DNA of 64,000 bases, from the NCBI GenBank assembly GCA_947467345.1, contig CANIHD010000001.1, positions 186,001-250,000 of the forward strand, given 5' to 3'. How positions within the stretch are numbered: the stretch's first letter is position 1; each line of letters opens with the position of its first letter. This document shows, one piece after another, positions 25,204 to 33,211 of this stretch. The translations under genes were made by a program, and so were the position numbers. The notes beneath the pieces are model-generated. The model did not search any database. It was not told the DNA's origin and saw only the letters and a program-made list of their open reading frames with translations. This DNA comes from Alphaproteobacteria bacterium (GTDB taxonomy: Bacteria > Pseudomonadota > Alphaproteobacteria > Micropepsales > Micropepsaceae).

Positions 25204-25883
25204 TTCGCCGCTTCGCCGGCGGCATCCGGCGCATCGAGCCGGTAGCCGAGCCCGCGCACGGTATGGATGACCTCAATGCCCAGTTTTTTGCGAAGGCGCC
25301 CGACAAAAACTTCGATTGTGTTGGAGTCGCGGTCGAAATCCTGATCGTACATGTGCTCGGTCAAGTCGGTGCGCGACAGCACCTGGCCCTTATGATGGGC
25401 GAAATAGGCCAGAAGTCGATATTCGGCCGAGGTGAGCTTGATCGGATTGCCGCTCACCGTAACGCGCGACGTGCGCGTGTCGATGCGCAAGGGTCCGATT
25501 TCGATATCCGGCGAGGCAAGTCCGGCAGCGCGCCGCAGAAGCGCACGCAGCCGCGCGAGCAATTCCTCGGTGTAAAACGGCTTGGCGAGATAGTCGTCAG
25601 CGCCCGCATCAAAGCCGGTGACCTTGTTGCTCCAGCGATCACGCGCTGTGAGGATAAGCACGGGCATAATGCGGCCCGCTTTGCGCCATTTCTCCAGAAC
25701 GGTCACGCCGTCCATTTTCGGCAGGCCGAGATCGAGCACGACTGCGTCATAGGGCTCGGTGTCGCCGAGGAAATGCCCCTCCTCGCCGTCGGAGGCCGTA
25801 TCGACCACGTAGCCGGCCTCGCCCAAGGCTTTCTTGAGCTGACGTTGCAGATCGGAATCGTCTTCAACCAGGAGTATGCGCAT
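25200..25883 (-). CDS. PhoP/FeuP-like response regulator
   Basis: 227 residues, OmpR family. Receiver domain: EDD at 7-9, phospho-acceptor Asp51 (VVLDLGLPKMDG) and Lys in LAKPFYTEEL. The winged helix (about 130-220) contains LTSAEYRLLAYFAHHKGQVLSRTDL and IEVFVGRLRKKLG. ATG 25883 starts 5 bases after the PepSY gene stops, so the genes are coupled; the frame is open far upstream but only as a shadow of the PepSY gene. A PhoP-box-like direct repeat lies ahead of the operon, suggesting autoregulation. Confidence 0.92.
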   Translation of the reverse strand: MRILLVEDDSDLQRQLKKALGEAGYVVDTASDGEEGHFLGDTEPYDAVVLDLGLPKMDGVTVLEKWRKAGRIMPVLILTARDRWSNKVTGFDAGADDYLAKPFYTEELLARLRALLRRAAGLASPDIEIGPLRIDTRTSRVTVSGNPIKLTSAEYRLLAYFAHHKGQVLSRTDLTEHMYDQDFDRDSNTIEVFVGRLRKKLGIEVIHTVRGLGYRLDAPDAAGEAAK

Positions 25884-25887
25884 CTGA

Positions 25888-26352
25888 TTAGCGATTGAAC
25901 GGCCGGCGACGGGCGCGGCCTTCATTTTGATTTTCGCCGTCGTCACCGTTCCAGCGCGGGCGGGCGCGCGGATTTTCCGGCCTGACGCCGCGCGTCGGTC
26001 GTTCATCGTCGTAACCAGGAGGCGCAACGGCTGTGCCGCGATCCGTGTAGTTCGGCGGGCCGAAATTGCGTTGGCCGCCGCCTCCCCCTTCCACGCCGAG
26101 AATACGACCGGTCCGCGCGTCCGCGTCTACCCACAGAACCCGGCCATCCGGCGTCAGCCATTTCACGCGATAGCGGCCACCGAAAGGGCCCTGCACGTCA
26201 GAAACCTGGCCAGGAAAGGACCGGCGGATGATATTGATGATCGTGTCTAGGGATTGGACCTGATCGTCGCCACGCGGAAAAGGCTGCGCCGCCGCGTCAG
26301 ACGCGGGGGCGGCCAGCAACAACGCAAAGAGAGCCGCCGCAAGGTACCGCAT
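25888..26352 (-). CDS. Periplasmic PepSY-domain protein (possible modulator of the kinase)
   Basis: 154 residues. A signal peptide (cleavage near AAAQP, residue 22-23) precedes a single PepSY domain (about 30-90: IINIIRRSFPGQVSDVQG, then VLWVDADARTGRILGV). The C-terminal third is low complexity, rich in Gly, Pro, Arg and Asn. PepSY domains often restrain proteases or sensors. In Sinorhizobium a small periplasmic protein, FeuN, encoded ahead of feuPQ, restrains FeuQ; the same position here suggests a similar role. It is first in the operon, with an almost leaderless predicted transcript. Confidence 0.8.
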   Translation of the reverse strand: MRYLAAALFALLLAAPASDAAAQPFPRGDDQVQSLDTIINIIRRSFPGQVSDVQGPFGGRYRVKWLTPDGRVLWVDADARTGRILGVEGGGGGQRNFGPPNYTDRGTAVAPPGYDDERPTRGVRPENPRARPRWNGDDGENQNEGRARRRPFNR

Positions 26353-26362
26353 AATGGGCGCT

Positions 26363-26394
26363 TTTATGCCTTTTCGAATGAACCCTGGATGAAC
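26363..26394 (-). promoter_or_regulatory. PhoP-box-like direct repeat and -10 element ahead of the PepSY-regulator-kinase operon
   Basis: On the minus strand GTTCAT (26394-26389), five bases, then GTTCAT again (26383-26378) form a direct repeat with 11-base periodicity, the layout of PhoP boxes (consensus GTTTA-N5-GTTTA). A -10-like CATAAA (26368-26363) follows about 9 bases later. The expected start of transcription, near 26356, is only a few bases from the ATG at 26352. Confidence 0.5.
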
Positions 26395-26489
26395 ACGCCA
26401 GCCAGACTGCGTTCAGCAACGCTTCGTCATAGTAACCGCAAGATGTGACGGCGGCCATAAGTGGGCCACCCAGCATCGGAGGAACTTAG

Positions 26490-26633
26490 AACCGGCGACT
26501 CGTGCAACGCCCCTCCTCGCGACGCCGGTTTTAGGGCCTAGACGCCCGCACGGCCCACAAGGCTGTGCGGGCGTTATATTTTCGGCCCCCTGGAACCAGA
26601 AGCTCCAGTGGCCCATTCTTGAACAGTAGGGCC
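26490..26633 (+). other. Cluster of stable hairpins between divergent operons (candidate structured RNA or leader)
   Basis: The 306-base gap between the PepSY gene and the PBP1A gene has no coding signal but several strong inverted repeats in a row. They are AACCGGCG/CGCCGGTT (26490-26497 with 26523-26530), ACGCCCGCAC/GTGCGGGCGT (26542-26574), GGCC plus CTGGA/TCCAG (26584-26613), and GGCCC/GGGCC (26610-26633). The last two share bases 26610-26613, so they exclude each other. All would be transcribed on the plus strand toward PBP1A. Confidence 0.4.
26542..26582 (+). terminator. Rho-independent-type hairpin upstream of the PBP1A gene
   Basis: A perfect 10-bp stem ACGCCCGCAC/GTGCGGGCGT is followed on the plus strand by TATATTTT. 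No plus-strand gene precedes it, so it either ends a short untranslated RNA started between about 26400 and 26500 or attenuates PBP1A transcription. Confidence 0.45.
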
Positions 26634-26658
26634 CGGTGAAGCCGGCAAGGTTTAACAC

Positions 26659-28759
26659 ATGGCGTTCGACTTCACTGCGATGAGCCCAATGACCCGGCGA
26701 ATGGTTAAAATCGCCGGGGGTGTTGTCGGGGTTGGCGTAGTCGGTGCGCTCGCCGTCTTCGGCACAATCAACGCCTATCGCCCCAGCATCGACCCGCACG
26801 CCGACCTCTACGCGTTGCAGCGGCCAATCGCCTACACCTTCGTGGACGCAAAGGGCGCCATTGTCGGGCATCACGGCGCCATAGTGGGCGAGCGGCTGAA
26901 GCTTGCGGATTTGCCTGATTTTCTTCCCGCCGCCTTCCTGGCGATGGAAGACCGCAAATTTTACGCGCATAGGGGCGTCGATTGGCGCGCGATGGTGCGC
27001 GCGTTTCTGGTCAACACCCGCGCCGGCGACACGGTTCAGGGCGGCTCCACCATCACGCAACAGCTGGTGAAGATTCTATTCCTGACTCCGGAGCGAACGG
27101 TTGACCGCAAGCTGCGCGAAATCGGCGGCGCGTGGACGCTGGAAGCGAGTTTGTCCAAGGACCAAATTCTTGAGCTCTACCTCAATCGAATCTATTTGGG
27201 CTCCGGCGCCTATGGCGTTGACGGTGCCGCGCGCACCTATTTCGGCAAATCCGCACGCGATGTGACGCTGTCGGAAGCCGCGATGTTGGCGGCGCTGACG
27301 CGCTCGCCTTCCGCCTACACGCCACGGCACGATCTCCAGCAGGCGCGTGCCCGCGCCAATATCGTATTAGGAGCGATGCTTGAAGCGGGATTGTATGATC
27401 CGGAAGCCATCAAGGCCGCCAAGGCCGCCCCCGCCACGACTTCAAATCGCTCGACGGACTTGGCGCGCGCGTATTTCTTCGATGCCGCGGCGGAGGAAGT
27501 TAGACGCCTTATCCCAGGCGAGACCCACGATTTGATCGTGCTGACGACATTCGACGCGGAGTTGCAGAATGCTGCGAATGCTGCGGTAGAAGGCGTGTTG
27601 ACAGCCAAATCGGCGTCCGCGTCGCGCGCTTCGCAGGCGAGCCTCGTTGCTATGGAGCCTAACGGCGCGGTTCGCGCCCTGGTTGGCGGACGCGACTATG
27701 CGGCCAGCCAATTCAACCGCGCGACGCAGGCCAAACGCCAGCCCGGCTCCGCCTTCAAGGCTTTCGTCTATTTGGCCGCGATGGAGTCCGGAGCATCGCC
27801 GTGGGATTATCGCACATACGGCGATAGTGACGTTACCTTGGCCGATGGCATAGCGCGCTCGCTGAACAGCGTGGCGACGAATCTGCAGCAGGAAGTCGGC
27901 ACAAAGAATGTGATCCGCGCCGCTGAGAAAATGGGCATTCGCTCAGGGCTGCGCGCGGTGCCTTCGCTGGCGCTCGGTACATCCGAAGTCACGCCGCTGG
28001 AGCTTACGGGCGCCTATGCGGGCTTCGCCTCGGGCGGCTACAAAGTTACGCACTATTTTGTGGTGGAAGCGCGCACACCGGACGGCGATGTTGTCTATCG
28101 CCTCGATGCGCCTCTAGCCCCGCGTGTCATCCGGGAAAATATCTCCTTGAACATGAATGCGATGTTGCTCGGTGTGGTGGAAACCGGAACCGCGCGCGCG
28201 GCGCGCATTGCCGATCGCGACGTCGCTGGCAAGACCGGCACCAGCAATGATTATCGCGACGCGTGGTTTGTCGGTTACACGCCGCAAATGGTGACCGGCG
28301 TGTGGCTTGTCAACGACGGATTTCACGCCGATGAAAACCGTGACCGGCGGAAGCCTGCCGGCGCAAATCTGGAAGCGGTTCATGACCGTGGCGCTCAAGG
28401 GCAAGCCGAGTTTGCCGTTGCCGAGATCGGTGCCGCAGGTTTTCGACCCGGAGCCGCAAATCGCTTATGACAATTTCGGCAATCCTTATTACGATTTCGG
28501 CCATAGCGAGCAGCGTCCCGAGCCGGACAATTATTACGGGGCTTCGATGCCGCGCCCAGATTTTGAGACGCGCGATCCATACGATCAGGACCGCGAAGCT
28601 TCTGAAGAGCAACGTCGGCGTTTCGCGGAAGAACGCGCCTATCGTGAATCGGCCGAGCGGCGCTACGAAGATCCCTACGCCGAACGCGACCGCCAGCGCC
28701 GCGAAGAAACGATGCGGCGCGGATATGACCGTTATTATGATCGCAATTTCGGGCGCTAG
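26659..28759 (+). pseudogene. mrcA: Class A penicillin-binding protein PBP1A with a one-base frameshift
   Basis: Bifunctional peptidoglycan polymerase and crosslinker. Membrane anchor about 16-37. The GT51 transglycosylase has Glu97 in AMEDRKFYAHRG and QGGSTITQQLVK. The transpeptidase has Ser364-x-x-Lys367 (PGSAFK), SLN 401-403 and KTG 525-527. At codon 553 the frame breaks: one extra G at 28318/28319 turns the expected NDDFTPMKTVTGG into NDGFHADENR. The correct continuation through LPAQIWKRFM to a charged tail runs in the next frame to 28759, for about 699 residues in total. As read, the product stops at 28470 with 603 residues and all active-site motifs, so activity may persist. A sequencing error is possible. 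Confidence 0.85.
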
Positions 28760-28819
28760 CTTGCGTCGCCGCTGAAGTGGCATCATCCTCCGGAGGCCAT
28801 AGTTCCGACCAGAGCACGC

Positions 28820-29848
28820 ATGAACCGCGCAATCCTAGCTGCCACCCTTTTTGTCGCGCTTGTCGCGGCAGCCTGCGGCCCGCGCGAAAGGCCGGCGGCG
28901 CAAGAGGGGCAAGCGCGTACGCGCATCAGCTTTATGACCGACTGGAAAGCGCAAGCTGAGCATGGCGGCTTCTATCAAGCACTCGCCGAAGGGCTTTATG
29001 CGGCGCGTGGGTTAGACGTTACCATCCGTGCCGGCGGGCCCGGCGTGAACGTGCCGCAAATCCTGGCGGGCGGTGCGGCGGATTTTGCCATCGGCTCGAA
29101 CAATTTCATCGCGCTGAATTTGATTCACGAGGGCGCCAAGTTTCGCGCCGTAATGGCGGTGTTTCAGAAGGACCCGCAGGTTCTCATCACACATCCGCGC
29201 GACGATGTGAAACGCATCGCCGATATGAAGGGCAAGCCGATGCTGATCGGCGATGCCGGTACGGTGACGTTCTGGCCCTGGCTGAAAGCGAAGTTCGGCT
29301 TCGAGGATTCGCAGATTAGAAAATACACATTCAATCTTGCGCCATTCCTCACGGATAAGAACGCCATTCAGGAAGGCTATCTTTCGTCGGAACCCTATGC
29401 GGTGGAGAAGGAAGGCGGATTTGTCCCGCAAGTGTTTCCGCTCGCGGACGAAGGGTATCCCGGCTACGCCAATATGGTGCTGGTGCCGCAAGAATGGATC
29501 GACCAGAGGCCGGAGATTGTGCAGGCCTTCGTCGATGCCACCATCGAAGGCTGGATGGACTATCTCTACGGCAACGCAGACGCCGGCAATGCGCTGATCA
29601 AGAAAGACAATCCTGAGATGACGGACGCGCTGCTCGCGCAGGCGATTGCCAAGATGCGCGAACACGGCATGGCGCTCTCAGGCGACACGGAGACTCTGGG
29701 CTTAGGCGCAATGACTGATGCGCGCTGGAAAGAATTCTTCGACGTGATGTCGGCGCAAGGCGTCTATCCCGCCAATCTGAACTACCGCGACGCCTACACG
29801 CTGCAATTCGTGAACAAAGGCCCGGCACCGATTCCGGCGGGGCCGTAG
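28820..29848 (+). CDS. NitT/TauT-type ABC transporter substrate-binding lipoprotein (NMT1/THI5 family)
   Basis: 342 residues with a lipobox ending VAAACG, so it is lipid-anchored at the inner membrane facing the periplasm. The NMT1/THI5 fold is shown by DWKAQAEHGGFYQALAEGLY, GGPGVNVPQILAGGAADFAIG and FWPWLKAKFGF. Relatives bind sulfonates, nitrate or pyrimidine precursors such as thiamine fragments; the AQAEHGGFYQA signature is common in uncharacterised or pyrimidine-type members, so the substrate is open. The stop TAG overlaps the GTG start of the ATPase by one base. Confidence 0.87.
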   Translation: MNRAILAATLFVALVAAACGPRERPAAQEGQARTRISFMTDWKAQAEHGGFYQALAEGLYAARGLDVTIRAGGPGVNVPQILAGGAADFAIGSNNFIALNLIHEGAKFRAVMAVFQKDPQVLITHPRDDVKRIADMKGKPMLIGDAGTVTFWPWLKAKFGFEDSQIRKYTFNLAPFLTDKNAIQEGYLSSEPYAVEKEGGFVPQVFPLADEGYPGYANMVLVPQEWIDQRPEIVQAFVDATIEGWMDYLYGNADAGNALIKKDNPEMTDALLAQAIAKMREHGMALSGDTETLGLGAMTDARWKEFFDVMSAQGVYPANLNYRDAYTLQFVNKGPAPIPAGP

Positions 29849-30603
29849 TGGCAGCGTCTGAGAACATCATTGCCTCACTGCGGCAGGTTACGAAGGCGTT
29901 TGGCAATGGCGTGCAGGCGCTGGGGCCGATTGATCTCCACATTGCGCGCGGCGAGTTTCTGTCGCTGCTGGGACCGAGCGGCTGCGGCAAGAGCACGGCT
30001 TTGCGCATTGTCGCCGGACTGCTGACACCGAGCACCGGCACGTTGCATTGGAATGGCGCGAGGCCACGGCTGTCTTTCGTTTTCCAAGATCCGACATTGA
30101 TGCCTTGGGCGACCGCGCAAGAGAATGTGCGCCTGCCGCTGGACCTGGGCGGTGTGCCGCGCAGCGAAGCAGACACACGCGCCGATGCGGCGCTGGCACG
30201 GCTTGGGCTTAACGGCTTCGGCGCCGCCTACCCGCGCGCGCTTTCAGGCGGCATGCGCATGCGCGTATCGATTGCGCGTGCGCTGGTCGCTGAGCCGCAA
30301 GTGTTGCTGATGGATGAACCTTTCGCCGCTTTAGACGAACCTACGCGTGAAAGGCTGAATGAGGATTTGCTACATCTGTGGCGCGAAGTCGGTGTGACCA
30401 TCGTTTTCGTGACCCACAGCGTTTACGAGAGCGCGTTTCTGTCTACGCGCGTCGTTGTGCTGAGCCCGAGGCCTGGACGCATCGCGGCGGAGATCGCCAT
30501 CGGCGCACATGAACGCAACACCGCGTGGCGCCTGTCCCCCGAATTCGCGAGCGAAGCACGGCGTGTGTCCGCGGCACTCCGGCAGAACAGCGAGGCGGCG
30601 TGA
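29848..30603 (+). CDS. NitT/TauT-type ABC transporter ATPase
   Basis: 251 residues. Walker A GPSGCGKST, signature LSGGMRMRVSIARAL (GG-M-R variant typical for this family), Walker B LLMDEPFAALDE and switch histidine in VFVTHSVYES. Start is GTG 29848, sharing a base with the preceding stop. It powers import of the ligand captured by the upstream lipoprotein through the downstream permease. Confidence 0.92.
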   Translation: MAASENIIASLRQVTKAFGNGVQALGPIDLHIARGEFLSLLGPSGCGKSTALRIVAGLLTPSTGTLHWNGARPRLSFVFQDPTLMPWATAQENVRLPLDLGGVPRSEADTRADAALARLGLNGFGAAYPRALSGGMRMRVSIARALVAEPQVLLMDEPFAALDEPTRERLNEDLLHLWREVGVTIVFVTHSVYESAFLSTRVVVLSPRPGRIAAEIAIGAHERNTAWRLSPEFASEARRVSAALRQNSEAA

Positions 30604-30604
30604 G

Positions 30605-31396
30605 ATGAAGCCCGCTCGCTTCGCCGCTGTGCTTCTGCCGCTTGCGTTAGGTGCCGCCGTTTTGGCGCTGTGGGAAATGCTCGTGCAGATTTACGCGGTG
30701 CCACGTTACGTGCTGCCGGCGCCCTCTCTCATCTTCACCACTTTTGTCGGCGAGTTTTCCTCGCTGATGGCGAGCGTGTGGACGACGTTCCGCATCACGC
30801 TGGAGGCATTTCTGCTGGCCGTCATCACCGGCGTCGCCGGCGCCATTGTGCTTAGCCAAAACCGCGTTGCCGAAATGGCGCTCTCGCCTTACGCCGTGGC
30901 TCTGCAGGTTTCGCCCATTTTCGCCATCGCACCGCTGGTCGTGATCTGGATCGGTTATGAACGCATCGAGCTCGCGCTTCTCCTGCTCGCCTGGCTGGCA
31001 GCGTTCTTTCCCATTCTCTCCAATGTCACCGCCGGCCTCAAATCGGTCGATCACAATCTTCTCGACCTGTTCCGCCTGCATGGCGCCTCGCGCCTTCAGA
31101 CGTTGTGGCGCCTGCGCCTTCCCAGCGCACTGCCGCATCTTCTGGCGGCGATGAAAATCTCCGGGGGCTTGGCGCTGATTGGCACTATTGTGGCGGAATT
31201 CGCCGCCGGCTCGGGAACTGCAACTGGGCTTGGCTGGCGCATTTTGGAAGCCGGGCACCGCTTACAAATTGCCCGCCAATTCGCCGCGTTGTTCGCCGTC
31301 ATCGGCCTTGGATTGGCGATCTACTTTGCCTTAACCCTCCTGGAGCATCTTGTCTTGCGACACTGGCATGACAGCGCCACGCGGCGCGAAGCGTGA
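30605..31396 (+). CDS. NitT/TauT-type ABC transporter permease
   Basis: 263 residues with six predicted transmembrane helices. The coupling-helix region reads LLDLFRLHGASRLQTLWRLRLPSALPHLL, and the short GLGWRIL motif is usual for SsuC/TauC/ThiX permeases. ATG 30605 follows the ATPase stop by one base (TGAGATG); the upstream open frame is a shadow. This completes a three-gene importer. Ornithine decarboxylase follows after 63 bases on the same strand and may share the transcript. Confidence 0.92.
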   Translation: MKPARFAAVLLPLALGAAVLALWEMLVQIYAVPRYVLPAPSLIFTTFVGEFSSLMASVWTTFRITLEAFLLAVITGVAGAIVLSQNRVAEMALSPYAVALQVSPIFAIAPLVVIWIGYERIELALLLLAWLAAFFPILSNVTAGLKSVDHNLLDLFRLHGASRLQTLWRLRLPSALPHLLAAMKISGGLALIGTIVAEFAAGSGTATGLGWRILEAGHRLQIARQFAALFAVIGLGLAIYFALTLLEHLVLRHWHDSATRREA

Positions 31397-31459
31397 ACCG
31401 CTTCCCTACGGGGGCAACATGCTCTAAGAAGCGCGCTCTTTTCAGGTAAGGGTCGGCAA

Positions 31460-32701
31460 ATGAATATCCGGTCGATTGCCGCCGCGCCGGTTAGCGCGAA
31501 AACCAGTGACGCAAAATCCAACGGCGCCAATACAGTCGCGGTGAAAACCGCGAGCACTTTGCCGCGCTATGAATCGATACCGGCTTTGCTTGAAAAAGTG
31601 AATCCGGTGATGCCGCATTTCGGGCTGCATCCGGAGCTCTTCCGCAACGCTGCCCAGCGCTTCCACGACAATTTCCCCGGCATCGCCATGTACGCGGTGA
31701 AGGCCAATCCGGTGGATCATGTGCTGGACCAGATTTACGAGTCCGGCATTCGGCATTTCGATACCGCCTCGCTTGCCGAGATCGAGCTGATCCGCCGCCG
31801 CTATCCCGACGCGCATTGCCATTTCATGGCGCCGGTGCGCCTGCCCGGTGCTTCTGCCGCCGCGGTGAACCAATTCGGCATCAAGGATTTCGTCGTCGAT
31901 TGCGATGAAGAGTTGGACAAACTCTTCGGCGAAACCGACGGCGGAAAAGGCCTACGCATTTTCGTGCGCATCGCCACGCCGTTAGGCGGCGCCATGCTGG
32001 AACTCTCGTCCAAATTCGGCACCTCGCCCGCCAATGGCGCAAAATTGCTGCAACGCGTGGCCGCTGCCGGCGCAACACCGGCGCTGACCTTCCATGTCGG
32101 CTCGCAGTGTTTGAGTCCGTTCTCCTACGCACAAGCGATCGAGCTGGCGCGCCGCGCCGCCGTGCTTTCGGATGTGCGCATTGCCGCGCTGGATGTTGGC
32201 GGCGGTTTTCCCGCGCCCTATCCCGGCAACGACGTGCCGCCTTATCACTGGTATTTCGACACGCTGAAGGAAGCGCTCTCCACCTTTCCAATGGAGCCTG
32301 ACACGGAGCTTCTGTGCGAACCCGGCCGCGCGCTCTGCGCCGAAGGCGTGACGCTGGTCTGCCGTGTGATCTTGCGCCGTGGCGACCAGCTGTTCCTGAA
32401 CGACGGCATTTACGGCAACATGGACGAGCTGTCGCTTGCTGGATGGACGGCCGAGTATCCGCGCACGATCTATCGCTTATGTCCCGACGGCAAGGCGGCG
32501 GTGATCGACGATCAGTCGGCGCCGTTCAAAATCTTCGGACCGACCTGCGACACCATCGATGTTCTGTCGCGCCCGATGATGCTGCCGAGCACGATCCAGA
32601 CCAACGATTTCATCGTGTTCCAAACGGTGGGCGCCTATTCCATCGCGCTGCGCACCGGCTTCAACGGTTTCTTCCCCGACGACTGGGCCATTATCGGCTG
32701 A
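31460..32701 (+). CDS. Ornithine decarboxylase-like PLP enzyme (fold type III)
   Basis: 413 residues. PLP-binding Lys81 in YAVKANP, phosphate loop DVGGGFPAPYP, EPGRALCAEG, and catalytic Cys363 in GPTCDTIDV, whose context favours ornithine or lysine decarboxylase over diaminopimelate decarboxylase. It would make putrescine (or cadaverine). The first 35 residues are an unconserved extension. The 63-base spacer upstream is too short for the long speF-type leader known in some alphaproteobacteria. The polyamine-type transporter at 4.5-7.4 kb is a possible functional companion. Confidence 0.88.
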   Translation: MNIRSIAAAPVSAKTSDAKSNGANTVAVKTASTLPRYESIPALLEKVNPVMPHFGLHPELFRNAAQRFHDNFPGIAMYAVKANPVDHVLDQIYESGIRHFDTASLAEIELIRRRYPDAHCHFMAPVRLPGASAAAVNQFGIKDFVVDCDEELDKLFGETDGGKGLRIFVRIATPLGGAMLELSSKFGTSPANGAKLLQRVAAAGATPALTFHVGSQCLSPFSYAQAIELARRAAVLSDVRIAALDVGGGFPAPYPGNDVPPYHWYFDTLKEALSTFPMEPDTELLCEPGRALCAEGVTLVCRVILRRGDQLFLNDGIYGNMDELSLAGWTAEYPRTIYRLCPDGKAAVIDDQSAPFKIFGPTCDTIDVLSRPMMLPSTIQTNDFIVFQTVGAYSIALRTGFNGFFPDDWAIIG

Positions 32702-32754
32702 GGGCGCGCGTAGCGTTACCGCGATTTTAACGGTGTTCGCGGCACAGTGCGGCG

Positions 32755-33144
32755 ATGAATGCCGCGCTGCCCCACCCCAACGCTCCAACCGCCGACGACA
32801 TCATTCGTCAGGCGCGTCAGAACGAGACGTGGCAGGCGCCGAAGCCGGCGCCGCGGCCCGCCGCCAAAAGCGAAACCGATATTGTCGCGCAATTGCGGAG
32901 CGGGAATCTCGACGGATTCTTGACGGCTTTCGAACAGGCGGCCGGCCCCGCTGCTCTGGCGGCCTGGCGCACGCTCTCAAAAGGCGATGCCAGCCTGCTC
33001 GCCGTCGTCTGCCGCAATGCCGGACTTTCGCGTGCCGCTTTCTCCGCCATGGTGGTGTTGTCGAATCCGGGACGCGACGCTGCCGACACCGAGAAATTTC
33101 TTGCGGCCTTGGAGCGCGACACGTCTCGGACAAACACAATTTAG
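32755..33144 (+). CDS. Conserved hypothetical protein
   Basis: 129 residues, no signal peptide. A Pro/Ala-rich linker (APKPAPRPAAK, about 28-38) separates a short N-terminal part from a helical domain (IVAQLRSGNLDGFLTAFEQ, LLAVVCRNAGLSRAAFSAMVVL). I do not recognise a family. It lies 53 bases after ornithine decarboxylase on the same strand and converges with prfC. ATG 32755 is the only start before the conserved-looking part. Confidence 0.55.
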   Translation: MNAALPHPNAPTADDIIRQARQNETWQAPKPAPRPAAKSETDIVAQLRSGNLDGFLTAFEQAAGPAALAAWRTLSKGDASLLAVVCRNAGLSRAAFSAMVVLSNPGRDAADTEKFLAALERDTSRTNTI

Positions 33145-33211
33145 AGTCTGCCCACGCGTCGATTGGCGGGCGGACTGCCCTAACGTCTTTCAGCGCGTGC
33201 GTCTCAACGCA

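Noticed and set aside
31397-31459. speF-type leader RNA before ornithine decarboxylase
   Set aside because: Only 63 bases separate it from the permease gene, too short for that motif, and no structure was seen.
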